In this document: positions 25,391-33,710 of the stretch, one piece after another | Position numbering within the stretch: position 1 is the stretch's first letter | Layout of the letters: each line of letters starts with the position of its first letter | Program-made: the position numbers and the translations under genes | Assembly: GCA_964487255.1 (NCBI GenBank) | Contig: CAZAQV010000003.1 | Span: 186,001-250,000 of the forward strand | Length of the DNA: 64,000 nt | Reading direction: 5' to 3' | From: CAZAQV01 sp964487255 | Lineage (GTDB): Bacteria; Myxococcota_A; Polyangia; Polyangiales; CAZAQV01 | Notes under the pieces: model-generated | What the model saw: the letters and a program-made list of their open reading frames with translations, nothing else | The model's database searches: none | Told to the model about the DNA's origin: nothing

Positions 25391-25942
25391 TCAGATGACT
25401 GCGCGGTCCATGCGCGCCTTGAGCGACAACCGTCGCTCGATCGATTCGAGCTTTTTGATCAGCTCATCTGAAGTGCCGCGCGCCTCCTTGAGCGCGTGGC
25501 GGACGACATCGTCGCCCCTGCCCTGGTCGATCGACTCGTCGAGTGCGTCGAACACGCGTCCTAACTGCGTGCTGAGCGCCTCGATCTCTCCGCGAACGAA
25601 CAGAAACTCTTTTTGAATCTCCTCGATGGTGAAGCCCTCCGCCATGAGGCGGCGCAAATGAACCAGCTGACGGACCGTGGTCACAGGGTAAAGGCCGCGT
25701 GAACCGCGGTGTTTGCCTTTGCGACCGACGCGAACGCTGCGCGGCAACAGCCCGAGCTGCACGTACTTGCGAAACGTCGCCTCCGTAAGCTTGTCACCGC
25801 GCGAGGTGATGGCTTCGACAACTTGGTGAACGGTCACACCTTCAGGGTGCGCCTTCTCGAAGGCTGCGAGGTCCGCAGCACCCCACCCGTCTGCTGCGGC
25901 CCCCTCGCCCTGGCTACCAAGTTTTCTGTCTGAAAGATTCAT
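25391..25942 (-). CDS. MerR-like winged-helix regulator
   Basis: 183-aa DNA-binding protein from the ATG at 25942, which has AAGAG five bases upstream. After a variable N-terminus, a MerR-type domain is seen: VTVHQVVEAI, LTEATFRKYVQLGLLPRSVR, then the wing RGLYPVTTVRQLVHLRRLMA and GFTIEEIQKEF. The C-terminal half is a charged coiled coil (dimerisation) lacking the Cys residues of metal-sensing MerR proteins, so the effector is unknown. It is the first gene of a unit with the sigma-like regulator. The AT-rich region upstream is probably its promoter. Confidence 0.8.
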   Translation of the reverse strand: MNLSDRKLGSQGEGAAADGWGAADLAAFEKAHPEGVTVHQVVEAITSRGDKLTEATFRKYVQLGLLPRSVRVGRKGKHRGSRGLYPVTTVRQLVHLRRLMAEGFTIEEIQKEFLFVRGEIEALSTQLGRVFDALDESIDQGRGDDVVRHALKEARGTSDELIKKLESIERRLSLKARMDRAVI

Positions 25943-26086
25943 TTGAACTCTTACGCATGAATGTATTCTATTCAAAAGAACTACGTCAACGCCTTTGTGC
26001 AACGATGGAACAGTTTTCCCTACCTGTCATGCATTGTAATTATTTGGTTTATCTAAATAACCATGCTGATTACACCAAAAATATGT

Positions 26087-26112
26087 CGATCGATCATTGA
26101 ATGATTCGATCG
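26087..26112. promoter_or_regulatory. Dyad in the MerR/hydrolase intergenic region
   Basis: CGATCGATCAT, three bases, ATGAT, a one-base bulge, CGATCG: a nearly perfect 11-bp inverted repeat in the AT-rich space between the divergent MerR-like and hydrolase genes. It is a candidate operator for the MerR-like protein, although classical MerR sites lie between a widely spaced -35 and -10. Confidence 0.4.
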
Positions 26113-26160
26113 TGATACGTTAATTTTGCATAGCTTTGACTCGTGGTTGATACGCTCAGC

Positions 26161-26176
26161 GGCTCATGCATGAGCC
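26161..26176. promoter_or_regulatory. Perfect 16-bp palindrome
   Basis: GGCTCATGCATGAGCC reads the same on both strands and has no loop, which fits a dimeric protein-binding site better than an RNA hairpin. It is 58 bp upstream of the alpha/beta hydrolase start. Confidence 0.45.
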
Positions 26177-26233
26177 CCGACGGCGGGCGTAGAGGATTGA
26201 CGCTGGAGCGCCCCAGAGGTAGCCCGTGGGCGC

Positions 26234-27103
26234 ATGCAAACCGACGTACGTGAGAGCACTGTTCGCGCGGCCGGACAAGAAATCCTTGTTCAAGAGTTCG
26301 GAGAAGGACCGCCGCTGCTGCTCATTCACGGGTTCTTGGTTGGGAGCGCGGACTGGCGAAAAGTGTTCCCTTACCTGGGCAAAGACTTTCGGTGCATCGC
26401 GCTCGACTTGCCCGGTTTCGCTCGAAGTTCGAAGCCCTCCCCCGAGGCGTTTGAATACTCCATGCAAAACTATGCGAGCGTTGTGGACGAGCTGCTATCG
26501 GAGCTGGGCATCGAGCAGTGCGACGTTGCCGCGCAATCGATGGGCGCTACGATCGCACTACAGTTGGCACTCGACCACCCGCAGCGGGTGCGGCGCTTGG
26601 CGGTGGCAGACGCCATGTGGCATCCCTACTCGGTCCCTCTCAAGGGCAAATCCGTGTTTCTGGGGCGGGTCGGCGAGTTCGTCTTCAAGAAGCTCTACGG
26701 CCGCGCACTCTTTCGCGACTACTTCGCCAGTGACGTATTCAATGGAAAAGCGCACGACGTTGAGCAGGTCGATGCCTACTACGAGCACTTCAACACCCCT
26801 GAGGGCCGCACGGCCGCGTATGCCGTCCTCCACAACATCGTGCGACCCGAAAACCTTCGACCACTCGCCGCACGTGTGCACAACATCGAGCATGAGACGT
26901 TGGTGATCTGGGGGGTCGATGATCGCATCTTCCCGGTTTCGCTTTCGGACAAGCTGGTTCGCGAACTTCCCAACGCAGAGCTATTGCTGCTGAGCGACTG
27001 TGGCCACGCACCTCATGAAGAGCAACCCGAGGCTGTTTCCGACGCATTTCGAAAACATTTTTCGAAAGATAGTGCTAGAGGAATACCCGCGAGTGCGAGC
27101 TAG
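26234..27103 (+). CDS. Alpha/beta hydrolase
   Basis: 289-aa serine hydrolase without a signal peptide. The fold markers are LLLIHGFLVGSADW with the oxyanion HG (32-33), DLPGFARSSKP, and the nucleophile elbow AQSMGA with Ser102; the usual first Gly is Ala. The triad is completed by an Asp in GVDDRIF (about 230) and His258 in CGHAPHEE. This matches the esterase / epoxide-hydrolase-like group. It precedes the ABC importer operon by 30 bp on the same strand, so its substrate may be an imported ester, amide or peptide; that link is inferred. Confidence 0.85.
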   Translation: MQTDVRESTVRAAGQEILVQEFGEGPPLLLIHGFLVGSADWRKVFPYLGKDFRCIALDLPGFARSSKPSPEAFEYSMQNYASVVDELLSELGIEQCDVAAQSMGATIALQLALDHPQRVRRLAVADAMWHPYSVPLKGKSVFLGRVGEFVFKKLYGRALFRDYFASDVFNGKAHDVEQVDAYYEHFNTPEGRTAAYAVLHNIVRPENLRPLAARVHNIEHETLVIWGVDDRIFPVSLSDKLVRELPNAELLLLSDCGHAPHEEQPEAVSDAFRKHFSKDSARGIPASAS

Positions 27104-27133
27104 GCGCGAAAACGCGACGAGGACAGGAGCGAA

Positions 27134-27997
27134 ATGATGGACCCACGCGCATGGCGACGATTCAAAAAGAACAAGGGCGCGATCGGTGGCCTGATTCTGG
27201 TTTGCATTGTCACGCTCTTGGCCTTTCTCGGGCCCGTTTTCGCCCCCTACGACGAAGCCACTCAGTTTACGGAGGTGCTCATCCTCGACAACGGTCTGCC
27301 TGCTTCACCATTCGAAAAGCAGGGCCACCTTTTGGGCGGCGACTCGATCGGCCGCGATGAGCTTTCACGCCTGCTCTTTGGTGGCCGTGTCTCGATGCTG
27401 GTCGCCTTCGCCGTCACGGCCATGGCAATGACCATCGGCCTCTTTATCGGTATCGTCTCAGGCTACTTCGGCGGAAGGCTCGACTTTGCGATCATGCGAT
27501 TGGTCGACGTCCTGCTTTCGCTTCCCTTCCTCATCGTTGCCATCGCCATTCAGGCTTCCATCGACAGCGCGGGTCTCACCACACTGTGTACCCTACTTGG
27601 CTTCATGATGTGGATGCGCCTCGCTCGGGTGACGCGCGCAAAAACCATGCAGGTGCGCGAACTAGAATATGTGCAGGCTGCCCGAGCGCTAGGCATGAGC
27701 ACACCTCGCGTTCTCCTCAAGCACATTCTTCCCAATGTGCTCGCGCCCGCCATCGTCCTGGGCACAACCATGGTTGCTGGCGTCATCCTCATCGAGTCCG
27801 GCATGTCTTTTCTCGGCTTTGGCGTCACGCCACCGGCTTCGAGCTGGGGTTCGATGATGAAAGATGGTCAGGCCTATCTCTCCAACGCCCCGCACCTGGT
27901 GCTTCTACCCGGGGTGCTCATCATGATGGCCGTGTTCGGGTTCAACATGTTTGGCGAAGGTCTTCGTGACGCCCTCGACCCGAAGGACACAAAATGA
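27134..27997 (+). CDS. Peptide-type ABC importer permease (OppC/DppC-like)
   Basis: 287-aa inner-membrane permease. N-terminal RFKKNKGAIGGLI leads into the first helix, an OppC-N feature. About six helices follow, with the EAA cytoplasmic loop around 'EYVQAARALGMSTPRVLLKH' that contacts the ATPase. ILPNVLAPAIVLGTT and GMSFLGFGVTPPASSWG are typical DppC/OppC motifs. An AGGAG lies just before the ATG at 27134. Its stop overlaps the next gene's start by 4 bp (ATGA). Confidence 0.92.
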   Translation: MMDPRAWRRFKKNKGAIGGLILVCIVTLLAFLGPVFAPYDEATQFTEVLILDNGLPASPFEKQGHLLGGDSIGRDELSRLLFGGRVSMLVAFAVTAMAMTIGLFIGIVSGYFGGRLDFAIMRLVDVLLSLPFLIVAIAIQASIDSAGLTTLCTLLGFMMWMRLARVTRAKTMQVRELEYVQAARALGMSTPRVLLKHILPNVLAPAIVLGTTMVAGVILIESGMSFLGFGVTPPASSWGSMMKDGQAYLSNAPHLVLLPGVLIMMAVFGFNMFGEGLRDALDPKDTK

Positions 27998-29655
27998 ACG
28001 CAACCATCACGAAGTTCTCATTGCTACTCGTGCTGCTCATGGGCTGCCCTGCCCCAGATGGTCCGCGTTACAAAGGAGCGGGCAACGACGAGCCCCAGTA
28101 CGGCGGCACGCTTCACTACTCGGTAAGCAGCAACCTTCGCACCCTCGACCCGCACATCGGGTTCGACACCATTTCTGCGCAGATGTTTCGACTGCTTTGG
28201 GACGGTCTGCTCGACTACGACAAAGAATCGAAGCTCGTCCCCAATATGCTCGAAGCGCTGCCACAGCTACAAGAAGACGGTAAGACCTATCGCTTCGTGT
28301 TGAAAAAGGGCGTCCACTTTCACGACTCCCCGGCTTTCAAAGGGGGCAAAGGTCGGGAGATCCTCGCAGAGGACATCAGGTGGTCACTCACGCGAATGCT
28401 CGATCCCGCGACGCACTCGCCTGGATTTTCGTTCTACATGTCGATCGATGGCGTCAAAGAGTTTCGAGAAGGCAAGGCCAAGACCATAGCAGGCCTAAAG
28501 GTCGTGGACAGCCACACGCTCGACATCACGCTCGCGAAGCCCGATCAGGGCTTTCTCAATGCGATGGCGATGAACTTCGCCTATCCGGTAGCGAAAGAGA
28601 ACTACGAGCACCACGGTGACCAGGTCAAGTTCCATCCCGTCGGCAATGGCCCCTATGTGTTGACGGAATGGGAGCGGGACGTGCGGCTTGAGTTCGACAA
28701 GAACAAGAACTACTGGCGCAAAGGGCTACCCTACATCGACAGCTTCATCATCGACGAGAACGTGTCGATCGAGGTAGCCACGATGCGTTTTCGCGCCGGC
28801 GACGAGGACCACCTCGACCGTCCACGACAGCCGGACTACCTTGAACTGGTCAACGCCCCCAAGTGGAAGGGGTACTGGCGCCTCTACCAAGAGGGCACCG
28901 TCTATTTCATGGGCCTGAACACTGAGCTGCCTCCACTCGACAACGTGCATTTTCGTCGGGCGCTGGCCTTCGCGATCGACCGTGAAAAACTAGCGCGCAT
29001 CTCAAAGGGACGGAACCTTCCGACGGGGCAGATGATGCCGCCTGGTCTCTTCGGTCACATCGAAGACCTTAAAGAAGAACAGCACCTGAACCTCGAAATC
29101 GCGAAGAAGGAAATGGCACTGGCGGGCTATCCCGACGGCTATCCAAAGAAGATCACGATGATCAATTACGAGTCCGCAGGTGCCAAGTCGATGGCGGAGA
29201 GCTTGATGGAAGACTTCAAAAAGATCGGCGTGCAACTAGATGTCAAGCCGATGGCATTCGCGCTCTACCTTCAGGAGACGGCGACACGCGGGCGCGCGCA
29301 GAGCTATATCGGCGGTTGGCACCAGGACTTTCCCGACCCGATTTCGTTCTACGATACGATGCTCCACAGCAGCGGAATCAAGGAGACCAACTCCGAGAAC
29401 AAGTCATTCTATAGCAACACCAAGCTCGATGAAATCTTGGACGCCGCCCGAGCCGAGTCCGACCCCGATATCCGACTTGGACTTTACGAAGAAGCGGCCA
29501 ACATTGTCAGCCACGACGCACCGTTTGCTTTCCTTTCAAACACGGTGACTTTCCAAATTTGGCAACCGTATTTGAAAGACTACGTGGGCCACCCGCTACA
29601 GACGCGCGACTTGCGTTTCACATGGCTAGACCTCCCCAAAAAGCGAGTCGACTAA
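27994..29655 (+). CDS. Peptide-type substrate-binding lipoprotein (SBP family 5)
   Basis: 553-aa extracytoplasmic solute receptor with a lipoprotein signal (LVLLMGC). After a short linker it has the family 5 layout: YGGTLHYSVSSNLRTLDPH, LLWDGLLDYDKESKLVPNM, YRFVLKKGVHFHDSP, NYWRKGLPYIDSF and RRALAFAIDREKL. It captures peptides or similar solutes for the permeases encoded on either side. It is coupled to both neighbours: ATGA with the first permease gene, and its TAA stop shares an A with the ATG of the second. Confidence 0.92.
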   Translation: MNATITKFSLLLVLLMGCPAPDGPRYKGAGNDEPQYGGTLHYSVSSNLRTLDPHIGFDTISAQMFRLLWDGLLDYDKESKLVPNMLEALPQLQEDGKTYRFVLKKGVHFHDSPAFKGGKGREILAEDIRWSLTRMLDPATHSPGFSFYMSIDGVKEFREGKAKTIAGLKVVDSHTLDITLAKPDQGFLNAMAMNFAYPVAKENYEHHGDQVKFHPVGNGPYVLTEWERDVRLEFDKNKNYWRKGLPYIDSFIIDENVSIEVATMRFRAGDEDHLDRPRQPDYLELVNAPKWKGYWRLYQEGTVYFMGLNTELPPLDNVHFRRALAFAIDREKLARISKGRNLPTGQMMPPGLFGHIEDLKEEQHLNLEIAKKEMALAGYPDGYPKKITMINYESAGAKSMAESLMEDFKKIGVQLDVKPMAFALYLQETATRGRAQSYIGGWHQDFPDPISFYDTMLHSSGIKETNSENKSFYSNTKLDEILDAARAESDPDIRLGLYEEAANIVSHDAPFAFLSNTVTFQIWQPYLKDYVGHPLQTRDLRFTWLDLPKKRVD

Positions 29656-30662
29656 TGCTAGACTTTCTCATTCGCCGCATCGCATTTGCCGTCTTCGTGG
29701 TCTTTACCGCGGTCAGCATCATCTTTGTCGTGCTACTCGGCGTGGGCGACCCCTGCCTCGCGAGCCTCGGCGCCAACGCCCGTGCCGATCAGGTCAAAGC
29801 GTGTCGTGCCGAACACGGCTTCGACAAACCCGTGCTTGAGCAATACACGAGCTACCTCGGGCTGAGCGCGTGCATCAAAGAAGGGGACCCGGCGTGGGAC
29901 AAAGACCCGGACAAGCGCGGCCATTGCGGGATTCTTCAGGGTAACTTCGGCCTCTCGATGACCTACAAAGAACCCACGCTTGACGTGATCCTCAAGCGCC
30001 TTCCGCGAACACTACTGCTCGGCGCGGTGACATTGCTGATCGAGTTTCTACTCGGACTCACGCTGGGTATCCTCGCGGCCCTTCGCCGCAACAGCTGGTT
30101 CGACACAAGCGTGATGGGCTTGGCATTCTTAGGCATCTCAGCACCAAGCTTTTTGACTGGCCTCGTGTTTTTGAACTGGTGGGCCTTTCGCATGGGCTGG
30201 TTCCCCGTGGGTGGCTACGGCGAAGGCTTTTGGGACCACGTCTATCACGCGATCTTGCCGGCCTTCACCCTCGCCATCATTGGCGCCGCAACGTACGCAC
30301 GCATGATGCGAAGCGAGATGATCGACACCATGCAAGCCGACTATATTCGCACAGCAAAAGCCAAGGGAGCCTCGCCTCTGCGTATCGTCTTCGGACACGC
30401 GATTCGTAATGCGATGCTGCCCATCGTGACGATGATGGGCCTTTCACTCACGCTGCTCGTTTCAGGCGCGGTGATCACAGAGACCATCTACTCGTGGCCC
30501 GGCATGGGTAAACTAGTTATCGAATCGATCACCAATAACGACATCTGGATCGTGCTCACGGTCGTCGTATTTGCGTCCGCAACCGTACAGCTCGGCAACC
30601 TCATCGCCGATGTCGCTGTCGCCGCACTCGACCCGCGTATCCGCATCTCGTCGAAGAGCTAG
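29655..30662 (+). CDS. Peptide-type ABC importer permease (OppB/DppB-like)
   Basis: 335-aa inner-membrane permease from the ATG at 29655, which overlaps the TAA of the receptor gene by one base. The start MLDFLIRRIAFAVFVVF is the standard OppB first helix. The periplasmic stretch (about 35-105) is longer than usual and carries several Cys, including a CIKEGD-DKRGHCG region. The EAA loop is DYIRTAKAKGASPLRIVFGH, and VSGAVITETIYSWPGMGKL is the OppB signature. No ATPase (OppD/F) gene follows: the next gene is a nuclease. The ATPases must be encoded elsewhere. Confidence 0.92.
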   Translation: MLDFLIRRIAFAVFVVFTAVSIIFVVLLGVGDPCLASLGANARADQVKACRAEHGFDKPVLEQYTSYLGLSACIKEGDPAWDKDPDKRGHCGILQGNFGLSMTYKEPTLDVILKRLPRTLLLGAVTLLIEFLLGLTLGILAALRRNSWFDTSVMGLAFLGISAPSFLTGLVFLNWWAFRMGWFPVGGYGEGFWDHVYHAILPAFTLAIIGAATYARMMRSEMIDTMQADYIRTAKAKGASPLRIVFGHAIRNAMLPIVTMMGLSLTLLVSGAVITETIYSWPGMGKLVIESITNNDIWIVLTVVVFASATVQLGNLIADVAVAALDPRIRISSKS

Positions 30663-30855
30663 CTTTGCACGGGCTTCCGGGTGCGGTCTGGACCCCCCAG
30701 ATCGATGGCGGAGCGTTTCGCCGGAGGAAAACTTCACAGTTCTAGTTCGGGCGATCGAGCGAACGAAAAGACGCTTTTCCTTAGTTATATTGGGATCATA
30801 TGGGCGCACGATCGTTGCGCGACCATGGCACGAGCTTTGCTCTTCGCCAGGTTGG

Positions 30856-32151
30856 ATGAAAAGCCGACTCAGGAAGATTCGCAAGAGCCGCGGCAATGCC
30901 CTTCTGCAAGGGGTCATGGTGATCAGCCTCGTCGCATTGGTGGCTACGTGGGCACCCATGGGAGAGACCTTCGAGGGCGCAATCGCGACTACAACAAGCG
31001 GCTCCCCCCCTGCGCACACGCCGGCACTGACATCCTCATCACAAGCCGGCATGACCTCGCCTTTCACACGAGTGGCGAATACGGCCAAGAACGCGTCTCG
31101 CACCGTCAAAGCATTCGAAGGCGCCAAGGCTCCAGGCAAGATCCTCAAAATCTACCTGACCGAGAACTGGAACCGCGTGCGTCGTACGTTGGGCAGTGAG
31201 AAGAGCTTGATGGACAACGTCGACCCCAACCTTCCTCGTCAGCAGTTGCTACAAATCGCTGCAGACACCGAGACAAGTGGATTACCGGACAATCCCAACG
31301 CACGTGTGCTTTCACTGGGCGCGGTCAAGCACCAGCACGGTGAAGTCCTTCCCAACGGCGCGAAGCAGTGGCTTTTCAATCCCGGAGAAGACGCGCTCGT
31401 TGACTTCCTGAGGCTCGATATCGAAGGTAGGGAGAACACCCTCGTTCCGATCGCAGCCGAAGATGTTAAACGAATCGCGGCGAGCCGCTCCTTTGATGAA
31501 CTCCCCGATTCCACTGTCAATGCCGTTCGGGCTGAATTTATGCGCCTTGGACTCGAGTTCGATGTCGCCCAGGTGCGAGGCTTCGAGACGACACGAGAGC
31601 CGCCTGCCGCACACGTCCACGGCATCACCTGGGACCTACTTAAGAAGCACGGCTCCTTCGCGGATCAACTCGACGAGATCAACGAGTTTTTCATGAACGG
31701 CCATCCACAGGGATACAATGCCAACGCCTTCGACCGCGAACTGATTCTTCGCGAACTACGTCGCGTGCCGGTTGAGCAACGTCCTCAAGAGCTGGCCCCG
31801 GTTTTCGATGAGGCACTCGCTTGGATCGACACGCAGGACCGAGCGTTCAGCGGTCTCGTCGACCGCGAAGACACCGGGGGACGCCTCAAGCTCGACCGCA
31901 TTGCACCGTACTATGGCATCGAGCTCGAACAGCACCCAACGCCGACGGTCGCCGCGTTAGAGGAAGGCATCATGGCTGCGCATAGCGCCATCGGTGATGC
32001 AGAAGCCACTCGGCGCGTCGACGACATTTTCTTCCAGCAGATTGAGTCGGAGCGAGGGGCCAGTTTTACGTACAAAGAAATGATGCGTGACCAGTGGAGA
32101 CGCCGCGCGACGCTTCGCTACGCCATCGAGCGTGCACACCGCGGTTACTAG
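30856..32151 (+). CDS. Membrane-anchored DEDDh exonuclease-like protein
   Basis: 431 aa from the ATG at 30856. A basic N-terminus (MKSRLRKIRKSRG) leads into one hydrophobic helix (about 14-33), resembling the start of Flp-type prepilins. After a Ser/Thr/Pro-rich linker and a helical region comes a DnaQ-like 3'-5' exonuclease fold: ExoI AADTETSG with D137 and E139, ExoII YNANAFDREL with D293, and ExoIII HSAIGDAEA with H376 and D381, so the metal-binding residues are present. The gap between ExoI and ExoII is longer than usual. If the helix is a secretion signal, the nuclease would act outside the cytoplasm; the anchor could instead keep it on the cytoplasmic face. Confidence 0.75.
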   Translation: MKSRLRKIRKSRGNALLQGVMVISLVALVATWAPMGETFEGAIATTTSGSPPAHTPALTSSSQAGMTSPFTRVANTAKNASRTVKAFEGAKAPGKILKIYLTENWNRVRRTLGSEKSLMDNVDPNLPRQQLLQIAADTETSGLPDNPNARVLSLGAVKHQHGEVLPNGAKQWLFNPGEDALVDFLRLDIEGRENTLVPIAAEDVKRIAASRSFDELPDSTVNAVRAEFMRLGLEFDVAQVRGFETTREPPAAHVHGITWDLLKKHGSFADQLDEINEFFMNGHPQGYNANAFDRELILRELRRVPVEQRPQELAPVFDEALAWIDTQDRAFSGLVDREDTGGRLKLDRIAPYYGIELEQHPTPTVAALEEGIMAAHSAIGDAEATRRVDDIFFQQIESERGASFTYKEMMRDQWRRRATLRYAIERAHRGY

Positions 32152-32167
32152 AAAACTTGGACTGAAC

Positions 32168-32980
32168 TTAACGCGGCCGTAGGACGAAGACCCGGCGCCC
32201 GTTTTCCTTCGTGGGGCCTAAGATCTCGAAATGGTCAATGCGCACTTTGCGGTGACGTCCCCCACTTTGTGGTTTGAGGATGAGCGCGCCATCCGTGCCG
32301 CGCCCGACGATGCGGCAGCGCCCAAAGGTCTTATGCTCGACCTCGTCACCGGGCTTGGGCATCTGCGGGCGCTTCTTGCGTGGCTCGCCCGCAACGGACT
32401 GCCCCGGAAACTGAACCGCGTCCGACGCAGCGGCGACTTGCGACCAAGAAACGCCGCTACCTGATTCCGGTACATTTCCCGTGGGAGCGGCATTGTCCGA
32501 AGCGGCAGCATCTGCGGACTCGTCCTGCGCTAGAGGATCGAACCACAAGTCGAGCCCCGTTCTCGAATCGTACTTACGGGCAAGCATGATGTCGTCGTAG
32601 CAATCGATCACAAACTCACAGGCAAAAACTTGGGCGGCTGAAACGTGACCGCCGACAACCTCGATCCGTCGTTCACCCTCGGGTCCGACCTCGCGCGAAA
32701 ACGAACCGTGTACGTGCGCGAAGACCTCGCTGTTTCGGAGCGAAAGGTTTCCTGTCAGGTTGAGCACCTCGGCGTGCGAGATCCGAATCGGGTCGCGATA
32801 GACGCGTTCAGTTTGGTCGTATTCGCACAACTCGACCCACTCGACGGCGCCGAGCCCTCGCAGCGATGCGCTTACAATACCGTGTTTGGCTGCGATTTGT
32901 GCCAAGCCCTCAAGCAGCGACTCTCCGCGCTCGAGGCGCCCAATCAAGCGGCGCACCTGCGTGCTTTCGAACGAAATCAC
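32168..32980 (-). CDS. PPC (DUF296)-domain DNA-binding-like protein
   Basis: 270-aa cytoplasmic protein. Residues 1-140 match the plants-and-prokaryotes-conserved domain: a helix ending LEGLAQIAAKHGI, the strand ASLRGLGAVEWVELCEY, HAEVLNLTGNLSLR, VFAHVHGSFS and GGHVSAAQVFACEFVID. The His residues of HVH and GGH may bind metal. A variable linker follows, then a small beta-rich C-terminal domain (about 205-270: PGDEVEHKTFGRCRIVG). The start overlaps the pgsA stop by 4 bp. Bacterial PPC proteins are poorly understood, and DNA binding is only inferred from the family name. Confidence 0.8.
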   Translation of the reverse strand: MISFESTQVRRLIGRLERGESLLEGLAQIAAKHGIVSASLRGLGAVEWVELCEYDQTERVYRDPIRISHAEVLNLTGNLSLRNSEVFAHVHGSFSREVGPEGERRIEVVGGHVSAAQVFACEFVIDCYDDIMLARKYDSRTGLDLWFDPLAQDESADAAASDNAAPTGNVPESGSGVSWSQVAAASDAVQFPGQSVAGEPRKKRPQMPKPGDEVEHKTFGRCRIVGRGTDGALILKPQSGGRHRKVRIDHFEILGPTKENGRRVFVLRPR

Positions 32981-33582
32981 GTAGCCTCCTCTTCCGCCAA
33001 GCGCTTTTCCTTTGCTTCTACGGCATCGACGAAGAGCTTGACGTACTCACCCGCGCTTGTGAGTGCAAAGAACAGGCTGATCATCAACAGCCCAAGACCG
33101 ACGTCGTGCAGGCTGAACGCCTCAACCTCCGTGAAGAAGAAGTTGATGTCATACGGATGATGCAAAATGAGCAAGAGCACTGCGACCATCTGTGTGGCGG
33201 TCTTGTCTTTACCACCACTACCCGCCGCGATCACGACACCTTCGTTGATGGCGATCGAGCGCAACCCCGTAATCGAGATTTCGCGCGCGATGATCAAGAT
33301 GACGGCAGCCACGCCCCACCACGGAAGCCGACCCATATAAACCAGGAAGATGAGCGTCGACATGACCAAGAGCTTGTCCGCCAATGGGTCCAAGAACTTG
33401 CCCAGCACGGACACCAACCCCTGTCGTCGTGCCAACCATCCGTCGATAAAGTCCGAGATTGCGCAGAAGATGTAGACCATGGCCGACCAGAAGTTGGCAC
33501 GCGGGGTCCCGTCGGCAAGTAGCCACAGCACCACCGGGATGAGCACGATGCGCACCATCGTGATCAGATTTGGCAGATTCAT
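32977..33582 (-). CDS. pgsA: CDP-diacylglycerol-glycerol-3-phosphate 3-phosphatidyltransferase
   Basis: Inner-membrane enzyme that makes phosphatidylglycerophosphate, the first step to phosphatidylglycerol. The 201-aa form from the ATG at 33582 (GAGG upstream) begins MNLPNLITMVRI, a typical PgsA start; an in-frame upstream start adds 21 residues. The CDP-alcohol phosphotransferase motif DG-x2-AR-x8-G-x3-D-x3-D is intact (DGWLARRQG ... GKFLDPLADK). There are about five membrane helices. It is coupled to the PPC gene by overlap. Confidence 0.93.
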   Translation of the reverse strand: MNLPNLITMVRIVLIPVVLWLLADGTPRANFWSAMVYIFCAISDFIDGWLARRQGLVSVLGKFLDPLADKLLVMSTLIFLVYMGRLPWWGVAAVILIIAREISITGLRSIAINEGVVIAAGSGGKDKTATQMVAVLLLILHHPYDINFFFTEVEAFSLHDVGLGLLMISLFFALTSAGEYVKLFVDAVEAKEKRLAEEEAT

Positions 33583-33710
33583 CGCATCCTCACGGAGCGA
33601 CTTGCGGCGAGGCAGGGAGGGCGCCGACTGTGCGAGCTCAGCCACAGACCATTGGTAGCCTTAACCTGCTTGAAGCACCAGTACGACAATGACGCTACAC
33701 TGGCCGGCAA

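Noticed and set aside
30765..30779. Hairpin GAAAAG-ACG-CTTTTC as terminator of the ABC importer operon
   Set aside because: Short stem and no T-tract; it is about 100 bp past the stop and could as well be chance.
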